Assembly: GCF_023159225.1 (NCBI RefSeq)
Contig: NC_063174.1
Coordinates: 32,571,983-32,635,982 of the forward strand
Direction: 5' to 3'
Source: Perognathus longimembris pacificus
Lineage: Eukaryota > Chordata > Mammalia > Rodentia > Heteromyidae
DNA length: 64,000 nt
The notes under the pieces are model-generated. The model was given only the letters and a program-made list of their open reading frames with translations, was not told where the DNA came from and ran no database searches. A program made the position numbers and the translations under genes. Each line of letters starts with the position of its first letter. The stretch's first letter is position 1. Below are positions 43,631 to 53,849 of the stretch, piece by piece.

Positions 43631-43989
43631 GGGGCTGGGAATATGGCCTAGTGGCAAGAGTGCTTGCCTAGTATACATGAGGCCCTGGGTTCAATTCCCC
43701 AGCACCACATATACAGAAAACGGCCAGAAGTGGTGCTGTGGCTCAAGTGGCAGAGTGCTAGCCTTGAGCAAAAAGAAGCCAGAGACAGTATTCAGGCCCT
43801 GAGTCCAAGCCCCAGGAATGGCCAAAAAAAAAAAAAAAAAAAAAAAAACAACACAAGAAAATGGCTAGAAGTGGCGCTGTGGCTCAAGTGGCAGAGTGCT
43901 AGCCTTGAGCAAAAAGAAGCCAGGGACAGTGCTCAGGCCCTGAGTCCAAGCCCCAGGACTGGCAAAAAAAAACACCAAAAAAACAAAAA
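43631..43989 (+). mobile_element. Trimeric SINE IDL-Geo-Geo
   Basis: A complete IDL-Geo with a ~25-bp A-run is followed by a second Geo module (43,857-43,967, starting AAAATGGCTAGAAGTGG). A single duplication (AAAAAC..CTCCAA) lies outside the whole unit, suggesting one insertion. Confidence 0.88.
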
Positions 43990-44129
43990 CACCTCCAAAA
44001 ATTAAAAACCCAAACAAGTAAATCAATTAATAGGCAAGTAGAATAAATGGTTCTTAAAAGAAGTATAAGTGGCCAGTAAATGCTTGAAAAATATACATCT
44101 TTAACCATAAAAGAAATATAAAAGTATTC

Positions 44130-44555
44130 TAGGCACTGGTGGATCATGATAGCTACTCAGGTGTCTAAGATCTGAGAATTGTGGTTTGAATCCAGCCCAT
44201 ACAGACAAATCCTCAAAATTATTTTTTCCTTCCTTGCCAGTCCTGGGCCTTGAACTCAGGACCTGGGCATTGTCCCTGAGTTTCTTTTGCTTAAGGCTAG
44301 CACTTTCTCACTGGAGCCACAGCGCCACTTTTGGCTTTTTCTGTTTTTGTGGTACTGAGGGACGGAACTCAGGGCTTCATGCATGCTGGGCAAGCACTCT
44401 ACCACTGAGCCACATTCCTAGCCCTCAAAATTCTTATGTACAATTAACCAGCACAAACCTAGAAGTAGAGACATTGCTCAAGTGGTAGAGTGCCAGCTGT
44501 TAGTGGAAAAAAGCAAATGAGAATGCAAGGCTCTGAGATCAGGTACCACTACATG
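44130..44555 (+). mobile_element. B1-Geo SINE split by a reverse IDL-Geo
   Basis: Head 44,130-44,221 and linker+Geo 44,425-44,555 flank the insertion; followed by (CA)n 44,559-44,598. Confidence 0.85.
44222..44424 (-). mobile_element. IDL-Geo SINE nested in B1-Geo
   Basis: Reverse copy with target duplication CCTCAAAATT on both sides. Confidence 0.9.
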
Positions 44556-44602
<47 letters not shown>

Positions 44603-45057
44603 CTGAGACTCCATCTCACTCCAGTCAGAATAGCAATCTTCAAGAAATAAATGCTGTGTGTGGAATATAAATTAGTAGAGCTACTTAAAAACCAGTATGG
44701 AAGATCCTCAAAATATCAAAAATAGAACAACCCTATGGTCCTGCTATGCCACCCCTGGCCATGTATCTGAAGGAAAGCAGTTAGCGTGTAATACTGTACA
44801 GTCATGTCTAGAGGAGCACTATTCACAATAGTAGGATCAACCTAGGCACCCAGTAACTGATGAAGGGAGAAAGAAAATGCAGTATATATGCAGAATGTAG
44901 TAGTATTCAGTCATGAAGAAGAATCAAGCTATGTTATCTGCAGGGAAATGGATAGAACTGGAAATCATCATGCTTAATGAAATAAGCCAGATTGAGACAC
45001 AAATATTGAAGGTTGTCTCATATGCAAAATATGAACCTAAAAGCAAGTAAATGAAGC

Positions 45058-45276
45058 AGCTGGTTAGTGCCTTGCACCTGTAACCCTTAGCTACTCTGGA
45101 GACTGAGATATGAGGATCATGGTTTGAAGCCAGCCAGGGCAGAAAAGTCTATCAAGACTCTTACCTCTGATTAAATCACAGAAAAAGCTGGAAGTGGTGA
45201 TGTGGTTCAAGTGGCTGAGTGCTAGCCCTGAGCAAAAGGAGCTCAGAGACAGTGCCCAGGTCCCGTGTCTCAGGAC

Positions 45277-45280
<4 letters not shown>
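45058..45280 (+). mobile_element. B1-Geo SINE
   Basis: CTGGTTAGTGCCTTGCACC to CCCGTGTCTCAGGAC, tail expanded into (GA)n. Confidence 0.85.

Positions 45281-45358
<78 letters not shown>
45279..45358. repeat. (GA)n microsatellite
   Basis: About 37 GA units, one AAAG interruption. Confidence 0.97.
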
Positions 45359-45362
<4 letters not shown>

Positions 45363-45379
45363 GTTTGGAGTGTGCTATG

Positions 45380-45579
45380 TGGGGCTGAGAATGTGGCTTA
45401 GTGGTAGAGTGCTTGTCTACCATGCATGAAGCCATGGTGGGTTTGATTCCTCAGTACAACATAAACAGAAAAAGCCAGAAATGGTACTGTGGCTCAAGTG
45501 GTAGAGTGCTAACCTTGAGCACAGAGGCCCAGGGACAGTGCTCAGGCCCTGAGTTCAAGCCCCTGAACTGGTTTAAAAA
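45380..45579 (+). mobile_element. IDL-Geo SINE
   Basis: GGGGCTGAGAATGTGGC to CCCCTGAACTGG. Confidence 0.88.
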
Positions 45580-45596
45580 GAAAAAGAATCTGAACT

Positions 45597-45880
45597 GGGA
45601 GTTGGAGGCATGGCTCAGTTGGTAGAGCCCTAGCCAATGAGTTAAACCAAGTCCTGATTTTGGACCTAAAAAGAAAAGAAAAGAATCTGGACTGGCCAAG
45701 CACCAATGGCTCAGGCCAGAGCTGAGACCTGGAAGAATGAGGTTCGAGCAAAGACAGAAAAGTTCAGTAGATGCTATCTCCAAAATAACCAGCAAAAAGC
45801 AGGACTGAAGATGAGCTCATGTGGTAGAGTTCCATCCAACAAGTAAGCCCAAGGCCCTGAAGCCAAATCCCAAAAAAAAC
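45597..45880 (+). mobile_element. ID-like monomer and diverged B1-Geo
   Basis: ID-like 45,597-45,672 (GGGAGTTGGAGGCATGGCTC), then B1-Geo 45,690-45,880 (GGCCAAGCACCAATGGCTCA to AGCCAAATCCC). Confidence 0.68.
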
Positions 45881-46269
45881 AACCTACAGTGGTAGTTTAT
45901 AAATAACCATTCCCCCATTACCATTTGTTGATAAGCAAGACCATCTTCGTTCTATCCTTTCCAATCTTTTTTTTATTCTTACCTGGTGATTCATCTAGTT
46001 GAATTTCAGGATCATTTTGTCAAGCTCCCATAAATAACCCATTTGGATTTTACTGTAATTGCCTTAGGCCTCTGAATTATTTTGGTCTCAAGCACACGTT
46101 TAACTGACGTTCTCATATTCTCAAATTAATTAATTTCCTCACCGCACAAACTCAAATGCTCTCAGCCTGCAACTTGAATTTCCCCCTCAATGGTGTTTCA
46201 GGCCCCTATTATTTCAAGCATCCTTCTGCCCTTGTTTGTTCCCCTGTCAGTTTCTACCCAAACTGAACC

Positions 46270-46620
46270 CAGAAAAAAAGAGTTCATCAGATTGTCTAAA
46301 AAAATAACCAGTAGGGGCTAGGAATACGGCCTAGTGGCAAGAGTGCTTGCTTTGTATACATGAAGACCTGGGTTCGATTCCTCAGCACCACATATATAGA
46401 AAAGGCCAAAAGTGGCACTGTGGCTCAAGTGGTAGAGTGCTAGCCTTGAGCAAAAAGAAGCCAGGGAGAGTGCTCAGGCCTTGAGTCCAAGCCCCAGGAC
46501 TGGCCAAAAACCAAACAAATTAAAAAAATTTTTAAATAACCAGTAAAAAGCAGGAGTGGAGGCTTGGTTCAAGTGGTAGAGTACCAGCTAAGCAAGCTCA
46601 AGGCTTGAGCTCAAAAACAT
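46270..46620 (+). mobile_element. B1-Geo remnant split by an IDL-Geo
   Basis: Linker part (AAAAAATAACCAGTA) is duplicated around the IDL-Geo at 46,314-46,527; the Geo remainder ends near 46,620. Confidence 0.75.
46314..46527 (+). mobile_element. IDL-Geo SINE
   Basis: Full length; AAATAACCAGTA on both sides. Confidence 0.92.
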
Positions 46621-46721
46621 GCCCAAACTCTAGATCTACTAAACAACTCCTAATCCTAGCCCTTTCCCAACAATCAACATTTCACTTTCTATTCCCATGA
46701 TTTGACTACTTGCTTTATTTG

Positions 46722-46951
46722 TTTGTTATCAGTCACAGGGCTTGAACTTGGGGACTAGGCTCTGTCCCTGAGCTCTTTTGCTCAAGGCTAGCATTTTACC
46801 ACTTTGAGGTCACAGTGCCACTTCTGGTTTTCTGGTGGTTAATTGGGAGATAAGAGTCTCATGGACTTTTCTGCCAGATCTTGGCTCTGAACCAGGATCC
46901 TCACCCCGCCTCCTGAGTAGCTAGGATTATAGGGTGATCTACCAGTGCCCA
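46722..46951 (-). mobile_element. B1-Geo SINE
   Basis: ATCAGTCACAGGGCTTGAAC to GATCTACCAGTGCCC. Confidence 0.87.
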
Positions 46952-47059
46952 GGGATCTGACTGCTATAGATATTTCATCTAAGTGGGATCACACAGTGTG
47001 TCCTTTTGTAATTGGCTTTTTTCACTCAACATGAGGTCCTCAGACTCATCCAGGTCTGA

Positions 47060-47180
47060 CTTTTTGTTGTTGAGATGGGCTCTCACTTTGTTGTCCAGGC
47101 TGCTCTCAAACTCCAGGGTTTAAGTGGTTCTTCCAGAGTACGGAGTGGCTGGGAATACAGTGTAAGCAACCACACCAGAC
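47060..47180 (-). mobile_element. B1 monomer
   Basis: TGTTGAGATGGGCTCTCAC, TTGTCCAGGCTGCTCTCAAA, inserted in the reverse L1. Confidence 0.7.
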
Positions 47181-47600
47181 TTCAATTTTCTTGTCCTTTG
47201 AAGCTGAATAATACTCCATTGTATGCAGAAACCAATTTGCTTTAGGCCCTAATCTGTCCGTGGGCATTTGTGCTGCTTCCTTGTGGTGGTTGGGAATGCT
47301 ACCCAGAACATAGGTGTGCTAATATCTCTTTGAGATATTGTTTTCAATTATTTTGAATATAAACTCAGAAGGGGAATTTGTGGGGTTGTGTGAGAATTCT
47401 ACTTTAGGTTTTTTGAGGAATTATGTTCATATTTAAGCAAATAGCCCTGTCCTCATGGACTTTCCTGCAATATGTGAACAGGCGGCATATTGCCTTCCCT
47501 CTAATTAAATTGAAAATAGCAATCATGCTCATATATAACCATTAAAATATGTTTAAACTTCTTAAGATGCATCAATTACATGGTTGGCAACTGTAGACGC

Positions 47601-48027
47601 TTCCATTTCCTCCCAGTCTCAGTTAACAAGCTGTTCTTCATTCTTAATAATCCCCTCCCCCAATAGCAGGGTCACTGGAGCCCAAGATTCAGGAGAGATG
47701 GACCTGTTTCATCCAGTCCAGTATCCCTGAGGAGCTAGCATAGGGGCTGGCATACGACGGGCACTCCAAATGGATAAATGAATGAGGGCATGAATAGAAG
47801 GCCATGTGGCTGGGCAGAGCTGGAAAATTTGAACTTTACTCCAGGAGAGACAGAGACTGCAACAGGGAGACAGAGAGTAGTTAGTACCTCTTGTTCCAGC
47901 AGGCAGGAAGTAGAATACAGATGGCAAAGAGACATTGAATGGCATGAGTTTTGCCAGAATGATGATGCTATGTCTAAGACATTTTCTTTTCTTTTCTTTT
48001 TCTTTCTTTATTTTATTTTATTTTTTT
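47601..48027. other. Intergenic sequence, no element recognised
   Basis: Pyrimidine-rich near 47,985-48,025 (TTTTCTTTTC repeats), which is probably the tail of the next reverse SINE. Confidence 0.5.
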
Positions 48028-48198
48028 GGTCACTTGTGGGGCTTGAACTCAGAGCCTGGGTGCTGTCCTTAAGCTTTATGGTGGTTAAGTGGAGATAAGA
48101 GTTCCTCAGCCTTTCCTGCCTAGGGTAGCTTTAAATTGTGATCCTCTGATCTCAGCCTCCTGAGTAGCTAGACTTATAGGCATGAGACACCAACAACT
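48028..48198 (-). mobile_element. B1-Geo SINE, Geo half shortened
   Basis: CACTTGTGGGGCTTGAACTC to CATGAGACACCAACAACTG. Confidence 0.83.
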
Positions 48199-48202
48199 GA
48201 AT

Positions 48203-48420
48203 TGATGTGTGTGTGTATGTGTGTGTATGTGTGTCCCTGAGCTTTTTTGATCAATGCTAGTGCTCTGCCACTAGAGCCAGAGCTCCACTTGTAGTTTTCT
48301 GGTGGTTAATTGGAGATAAGGGTCTCATGGACTTTCCCGCCCAGACTGGCTTTGAATCATGATCCTCTGATCTCAGCCTTCTGGGTAGCTAGGATTACGG
48401 GTGGGAGCCATCTGGTGATT
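48203..48420 (-). mobile_element. B1-Geo SINE with TG-rich edge
   Basis: A short GTGTGTGTATG run, then CCCTGAGCTTTTTTGATCAA to GGGTGGGAGCCATCTGG. Confidence 0.85.
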
Positions 48421-48982
48421 TTTTTTGTGTGTGTGTTTTTTTTAATGCTGCTGCTAGGGCTTGAACTCCTGCCATATTAATGGGTCATTGTTCTAGAAAC
48501 AAAAAGACAAGAGAGAATGTGAATAGTGTGGGACCTTAGGACCTACCCCCTTTCTTCCCCCTCTGGCAGGAAGCAGTGTGGACCCTAGGGAAAGAGCTTT
48601 AGATGCCAAAGCATCACCAAGTGGAAGATCCCTTGCAAGGCTGCTTGACACTCTGATAGGACGGGAGTGTGAAGAAAAGAGAGAATCACACACTAAAAGT
48701 AGCTATAGTCTCCTGGACAGAAACACTTCTACTGTCCCTACAGCTCTGCACTTGATGCATAATCTTGGAAAGGCACTGGAGGAGGTGGGATTCTACTGTA
48801 TCCATAAAGTTAAATTTAGGCTGAGTGAAAAATTACACGAATTTATAAAGGGGATAGGCCTGAGAACAAATTATTCAGTGAAAATTATGCTCCCACATAT
48901 ACCAAGAATTAATGAAATGTAAGCTCTTACATTCAAATGAAGGAAGTTGGATTCAAAGGAAAGATATCTTTTGTTTTGGGTT
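48421..48982. other. Intergenic sequence; partial Geo trace at left
   Basis: CTGCTGCTAGGGCTTGAACTC near 48,450 is a Geo remnant. The plus-strand frame at 48,578-48,922 has no recognisable motif. Confidence 0.45.
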
Positions 48983-49104
48983 GTTTTTGCAGTTGTTTTT
49001 AAGACAGAGTCTTGCTATGTTGCCCAGGCTGGCCTTGAACTTTAATCATACTGCCTCAACCACAATGGAGCTGAGATTCCAAGTGTGTATCATCACACCT
49101 GTTA
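48983..49104 (-). mobile_element. B1 monomer
   Basis: AAGACAGAGTCTTGCTATGT, TTGCCCAGGCTGGCCTTGAA, ATCATCACACC. Confidence 0.8.
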
Positions 49105-49408
49105 GGAAAACATATATTTTAATAGGCTTGTCCTCCAAAAGGAGGACAAGGTTAAGTTGCTTAGTGACTATGTGAAATCATTTCTTATTCTCTTAGCCAA
49201 GAATTTAAATTCACACTAGCAAATGAGCACAGTAAATAGTGGAACCTTTTCTGTTCTGCTTTAGAGAGAAGTAAGCATGGCTCAAATGGGAAACCTATTA
49301 AGCTAGTAGCCAAAAATTTGAGTTCTGGTATTGGTATGCTTTGGTGGTTCTAAATTTTTAGAGAAATATTGGTAGCTATCACATTGCTAGCAGAATGACA
49401 CGTAGTTA
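49105..49408. other. Intergenic sequence, no element recognised
   Basis: GTCCTCCAAAAGGAGGAC near 49,130 is a small perfect palindrome; nothing else. Confidence 0.5.
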
Positions 49409-49529
49409 AGCCAGGCACCAGTGGCCCACACCTATAATCCTAGCCACTCAGGAGGCTGAGGTCTGAGGATTATGATTTGAAACTAGACCAAAGAGGAACT
49501 TCTGTGAAACTCTTACCTTCAATTAACCA

Positions 49530-49569
<40 letters not shown>

Positions 49570-49670
49570 CAGAAATGGAGTTTTGGTTCAAGTGGTTGAG
49601 AGCTAGCCTTGAGCACCAAAGCGCAGGGACAGTGCTCAGACCCAGAGTTCAAGACTCAAGACCAGAAGAA
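49409..49670 (+). mobile_element. B1-Geo SINE with (CA)n in the linker
   Basis: AGCCAGGCACCAGTGGCCC to CAAGACTCAAGACCAG; (CA)n at 49,531-49,566 sits exactly where the linker reads CCACCAAAA in other copies, as at 24,008. Confidence 0.88.
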
Positions 49671-50166
49671 AAAAAAAAGACATATTTAATCGTGTCTCTC
49701 TCCCACATCAGCTTCTTCATAGGCATCCATCACTGTAGCGTGATATGAGTTCTTTTAGAACTCTCACAACTTCACAAACTACACACCTGTAGGTCTCTTG
49801 GGCTCTGCCCTCCTCACTCCCCCCTCCTCTGCTTGACCAGCCGTTCTCTGTCCATTCATATGGCAGCATTTTATGCTACCTATGTCTCCGCTGAAAAGCC
49901 ACTCTGACTTCCCTCCTGAACTCCTATCCTATAGACCCTTGTCTATACCTCCAGTGACCACTGTATCGTAATTAGTTATTTGCAGGCCTAGTTTCCCTAT
50001 CAGAGTCTTACTCTCCACTGGCTTTTCATTTTTCACTGTGAGATGTTTTGTCATATATATTCAAAGAAAGTATAGAGAGTAGGATGTCTTCTGAAAATCT
50101 GCTTCCAAAGCTAGCACTTGTTAACATATCAGCAGGGATCATGAAGTTTTACCTATTATGTCTCAG
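49671..50166. other. Intergenic sequence, no element recognised
   Basis: Pyrimidine-rich near 49,800-49,930; no assignment. Confidence 0.45.
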
Positions 50167-50378
50167 TTTTTTGTTTTTTTGTGTTTTGGCCAGTCCTGGG
50201 CCTTGGACTCAGGGCCTGAGCACTGTCCCTGGCTTCTTTTGCTCAAGGCTAGCTCTCTGCCACTTGAGTCACAGCACCACTTCTGGCCATTTTCTGTATA
50301 TATGGTGCTGGGGAATTGAACCCAGGGCTTCATGTATATGAGGCAAGCTCTCTTGCCACTAGGCCATATCCCCAGCCC
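50167..50378 (-). mobile_element. IDL-Geo SINE
   Basis: Reverse copy with a perfect CTATTATGTCTCAG duplication on both sides. Confidence 0.94.
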
Positions 50379-50405
50379 CCTATTATGTCTCAGAATACAG
50401 CAATG

Positions 50406-50605
50406 CAGCTGCGTGCTGGTGGCACACACCTGTAATCCTAGCTACTCAGGAAGCTGAGATCTGAGCATCATGGTTCAAAGCCAGCTCCTGCAGGAAACTC
50501 TGTGAGCCTTTTATCTCCAATAAACTACTCAAAAAAACTATAAGGGGCACTGTGGCTAAAGCAGTAGATAGAGTGTTCGCTGAGTTCAAGCCCCAGGACC
50601 AGCAA
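50406..50605 (+). mobile_element. B1-Geo SINE, Geo half shortened
   Basis: GCTGCGTGCTGGTGGCACAC to CCCCAGGACCAGC. Confidence 0.85.
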
Positions 50606-50714
50606 AAAATAAATTTTAAAATTAAATTTTAAATAAATTTTAAAAAGAATATAGCAACTCTTAGTACAGGGAGCCCTTAATAAAGAGTGCTGAGTGAATC
50701 TATAAAATGAAGAT

Positions 50715-51336
50715 TGTTGTAGGGAGTACAGCTGATTCCATCTTGATTACGGAAACATGGTAGGAAATGTTGGGGGCAGTAGATTATGTCAACCTGACCC
50801 CAAAATTCTACTTGTTGGCTTGTTTTGATTTTTTTTTTTTTTGCCAGTCCTGGGCCTTGGACTCAGGGCCTGAGCACTGTCCCTGGCTTCTTTTTGCTCA
50901 AGGCTAGCACTCTGCCACTTAAGCCACAGCGCCACTTCTGGCCGTCTTCTGTATATGTGGTGCTGGGGAATCGAACCCAGGGCCTCATGTATACAGGCAA
51001 GCACTCTTGCCACTAGGCCATATCCCCAACCCCCCCCCCCCAAATTCTACTTGTGTAAATGGCTTGCTTAATTTATTTTCCCCACCCCCCTGCGTCAACC
51101 TCCTACATCTGTGCTATGCTTTTACCTTTATAAACCCCAATTTGAGGACTGCTGGGGGCACAGTGGCAGCTCCGGAGTCTGCGCTGTGTCCCTGGCCGGT
51201 CAGCCAGCTTTTCAGGGGGGTGGGTTTGCTTCCCCAATAAATCAATCTTTTTGAGACTGTCTCTGAGTGGTGGACTCTTGCGGGGGAGGTGTGGAACCTC
51301 TCTGCCGCCCCCCCTCCCCCACCGGACCCCATAACA
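50715..51336 (+). mobile_element. 5' LTR of a plus-strand class I ERV (ERV-B)
   Basis: TGTTGTAGGGAGTACAGC to CCCCATAACA, same family as the solo LTR at 28,629. TATA-like TTTATAAACCCC near 51,125 and CCCCAATAAATC near 51,233. It is interrupted by a reverse IDL-Geo. Unlike the solo copies it is followed by a primer site and leader, so this is the left end of a longer element. Confidence 0.9.
50830..51040 (-). mobile_element. IDL-Geo SINE inside the LTR, with poly-C edge
   Basis: Target duplication AAATTCTACTTGT on both sides; 12 C (51,029-51,040) at its head end. Confidence 0.92.
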
Positions 51337-51341
51337 TTTCT

Positions 51342-51359
51342 TGGTTCCCTGACCACCTT
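51342..51359 (+). other. Primer binding site, tRNA-Glu-like
   Basis: TGGTTCCCTGACC, five bases after the LTR end, is complementary to the 3' end of tRNA-Glu(CTC) over 13 bases; the remaining bases (ACCTT) have diverged. Confidence 0.7.
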
Positions 51360-51683
51360 CTTTTAGGGGAAGATACCCTGGTGAAGAAAAACCTCTGGAG
51401 GTGTAAGCAGAGGTGTAGGTGTGTGTGTCTGTTTCTGGGCCTGTGGGCCTGTCTGAGTGCACCATCTGTAAGTCTGTGGGTCTATCTGTGTGGTTCTGTC
51501 TGTATTGGAAAAGTGTACTGTTTGTGGGCCTAAGACAGAGAGAAGCTGGATGCAGGAGCTCTCTAAGGCTGGGGTGGTGGTCAAGGGACACCTTGATCCC
51601 CTTCTGAAGGTCCTCATAGGGAAGGACATGTATGAATTTTGTCAAAGAATAGGAATTTTGATCTTGTTCCTTGTGGCTGTCTG
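51360..51683 (+). other. ERV-B leader region
   Basis: GTCTG-rich leader (GTGTGTGTCTGTTTCTGGGC) typical of gammaretroviral 5' untranslated regions. No intact gag start is visible. Confidence 0.55.
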
Positions 51684-51894
51684 TTTTTTTTTTTTTTTTT
51701 TTGGCCAGTCCTGGGCTTTGGACTCAGGGCCTGAGCACTGCCCCTGGCTTCTTTTTGCTCAAGGCTAGCACTCTGCCACTTGAGCCACAGCGCCCCTTCT
51801 GCTCGTTTTCCATATATGTGGTGCTGGGGAATCAAACCCAGGGCTTCATGTATACGAGGCAAGCACTCTTGCCACTAGGCCATATTCCCAGCCC
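51684..51894 (-). mobile_element. IDL-Geo SINE
   Basis: Reverse copy in the ERV-B leader, CT(G/C)TCTG flanks. Confidence 0.92.
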
Positions 51895-51898
51895 TCTG

Positions 51899-52092
51899 TT
51901 TTTTTTTTTTATTAATTGGACATAAATTTTTTTACAAGGTGATGTGCAAAGAGGGTGAGGGTGCAGTTACATAGTAGGGCAGTGTGTACATTTCTTATGA
52001 TATCTTACAACCTGTTTTTCTATCCCTTGTCTAGGTCAGGTTGACATATATGCAATATACAATGTATCAAGAACATATACAGCAGCCCTCTG
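51899..52092 (-). mobile_element. LINE-1 3'-end fragment
   Basis: Poly-T start, then ATTAATTGGACATAAATTTT and CATAGTAGGGCAGTGTGTAC. CAGCCCTCTGTT on both sides is a likely target duplication. Family assigned by general resemblance only. Confidence 0.55.
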
Positions 52093-52845
52093 TTCTTGAT
52101 TCTGCTTTTGCTTGCTATTATTGTGATTGGACTTTCTGAACCCCTGCCGGGCACGGGTCGCCTCCCCTGGTGCGAGGATTCAGGCTCTGCTATCCTCTAA
52201 TCGCTCCCTTTCTCACCCTCTCCCCTGGTCATCCGACCCGCAGGTAAGGCCAGAGTGGGGGCTCAGGAAAGACCTCAGGTGCACGCGGCCGTATGAGATC
52301 GCTTTACCCCCCTCCTTACCTGTGAAGAAAGCCAGGCATACGCGGATCTCAGAGATGCTTCAAGAGCAAATCTGATTTAATAAGGGAGGGGCTAGCAGCT
52401 GATATGGTAGATGCGACGAGAGAAGGGGTCATCGACCAGAGAGCTGGTGATAGGCTGGCGAGCTTGTCATAGGACTCCCTCATGAGCTAACGTCACTTGG
52501 ATAGCACCACCCCAGGGGCGAAAATCCCGCGAACGGGGAGCACATGGGCTGGCGAAAAAGTTGGGGGGCTGTTTGCAAAGCCAGTTCTTCTGGTTCCGGA
52601 CCCAGAGTTGTGGCCTGCTTCCGCATTCCCCCAGGGCTGGGGAAGGGCAGCGTCTCAGGCGCACTCTCCTTTGCCCTTCCCCCTCAAGGCCAAAGCTGAA
52701 CCCCAACAGTACCCGGCTGTCCTGGAACTTCGATCCTGAGATCTCAGGCTCCCTCAGTAGCCAGGGTTACATGTGTGAGCTGTGGGGAGCCACCAGTCCG
52801 CCCGCCCAAGTCCGTCTGTCCTTCTGAGGCTTTCCAAGTCCATCC
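52093..52845. other. Unclassified, LTR-like or ERV-B internal segment
   Basis: GC-richer than its surroundings. On the minus strand CCCTTATTAAATCAGATTTG resembles an LTR TATA/R region, and TTCACAGGTAAGGAGGG looks like a splice donor, so a class II-type LTR is possible but unbounded. 52,715-52,795 is a reverse B1-Geo head remnant (GATCCTGAGATCTCAGGCTC). Confidence 0.4.
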
Positions 52846-53279
52846 TGTTGTGCCAAGTCGCGAGACAACCACCAAGAAGGCCACTGAGACTCAAGACGTT
52901 CCGAAATGCAAAAGCAAGGCAAGGCTTTATTCAAGCGAGCTGCAACTCGGGCCACGTCCTACCCACAGACACAGCGGAGGTTAGGAGGCAGCCCTGAGCT
53001 GTGATTACACAGGGCTTATAAAGGCAAAGAACAAAGTTACAACAATCAGGTGTTCAAGCAAGCAAGATTAGGACACAGGTACAAATCTGATTGGCTCGGG
53101 GTTCGAGGCATTCTAGGGGTGGTCAGAGTTAAGCATTCCCAGTGGTTAGAGTTCTAGACCTACTGGGCCCTAATGGGCTTGTCCTGGGTCTGCCCACAGG
53201 GCCTGCTTAGCTCAGGTTCATGTGGTAAAGTGGGGTTCACGTGGTAAAGTGGGGCCTGACTTCAAAGTCTGGCACTTCA
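52846..53279 (-). repeat. ERV-A 3' LTR
   Basis: 434 bp; on the minus strand TGAAGTGCCAGAC to TGGCACAACA. CCAAT box at 53,090-53,094, TATA-like TTTATAAG at 53,015-53,022 and AATAAA at 52,926-52,931, all in minus-strand order. Confidence 0.93.
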
Positions 53280-53295
53280 TTTCCCCCTTTTTCTC
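53280..53295 (-). other. ERV-A polypurine tract
   Basis: Minus strand GAGAAAAAGGGGGAAA directly abutting the 3' LTR, the plus-strand primer of reverse transcription. Confidence 0.9.
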
Positions 53296-53557
53296 TTTGG
53301 TACCTTGGGAGCCAGTCATGGCTCCATTCTGTCCATTTCAATGGCTTGAATGTCTAGGGGATGATATAGAGGTAAGGCATGGGCCAGTAGGGCCCAAAGT
53401 AGTATCCAAAAATAACTCTGGTCCCTCGGTTTTAAAGGGGGGCTGATGGGTGAAGATCATCCATCTTCTGTAACTTCTTCAGGCTGAATCAGGGGCGTTG
53501 ACCTTACCTAGCCAGGAACCTATAACCTTAGTCTACTTTACCAAGGGACTGCACACA
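53296..53557 (-). pseudogene. ERV-A region between env fragment and polypurine tract
   Basis: No env transmembrane domain recognised. 53,440-53,560 matches 62,850-62,975 in inverted orientation (GTTACAGAAGATGGATGAT-type string), so it is part of the shared element backbone. Confidence 0.55.
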
Positions 53558-53806
53558 TCAAACTGGACAGGACTCCTGCTCATCACACTCGGGAAGTTGC
53601 TTAGTCAGGTTCGGGTCCAAGTGATCTGGCACATCCCAGTTGCTTGTGGCCAGATCACATAAGTCTGGCCACCAGGTTTCTAAGGGGGCTTCCTTAGTTT
53701 CTAAAATAAGGGGGTCACCCCACTTTGGAGTGAGCTGCCAAAATAATTGGAAAGGCTGGTGAGGGTTAATGTCAACATTAGCCAGGGTAGCAAGGAAAGA
53801 AGGCAA
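53558..53806 (-). pseudogene. env: ERV-A env, N-terminal fragment only
   Basis: An 82-residue frame. After a short hydrophobic start it contains NPHQPFQLFWQL and TWWPDLCDLATSNWD, resembling the beginning of a gammaretroviral surface glycoprotein. The rest of the surface unit and the whole transmembrane unit are missing, so no functional envelope is encoded. Confidence 0.7.
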
Positions 53807-53849
53807 AAAGAATTATAACAATAGTCAGTCTAACTTTCTTTTCTTGAGG

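Larger units (their letters stand above)
43080..45050 (+). mobile_element. LINE-1 ORF2 3' portion, broken by SINEs
   Basis: Pieces between SINEs read as the C-terminal part of L1 ORF2 in order: 43,440-43,630 (GACAAATGGGATTTTATTCA; AACATCCAGAATATACAAAA), 43,990-44,130, and 44,600-45,050 (CTCACTCCAGTCAGAATAGC; CACTATTCACAATAGTAGG; GGGAAATGGATAGAACTGG; TTAATGAAATAAGCCAG). Frames are interrupted. Confidence 0.75.
45940..47600 (-). mobile_element. Ancient LINE-1 fragments, reverse, with SINE insertions
   Basis: Reverse L1 pieces: 45,985-46,110 (TTGAATTTCAGGATCATTTT), 46,960-47,060 (TGGGATCACACAGTGTGTCC; TTCACTCAACATGAGGTCC) and 47,185-47,420 (CTGAATAATACTCCATTGTA; GGGAATGCTACCCAG), typical of old L1M 3' regions. 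Confidence 0.65.

Noticed and set aside
45181..45435. Glu/Arg-rich or Ser/Leu-rich frames
   Set aside because: Direct translations of the (GA)n microsatellite.
48578..48922. 114-codon plus-strand frame
   Set aside because: No homology, splice structure or codon pattern that I could recognise; comparable frames arise by chance.
51103..51645. 180-codon minus-strand frame across LTR and leader
   Set aside because: It runs antisense through the ERV-B LTR, primer site and leader and has no protein motif.
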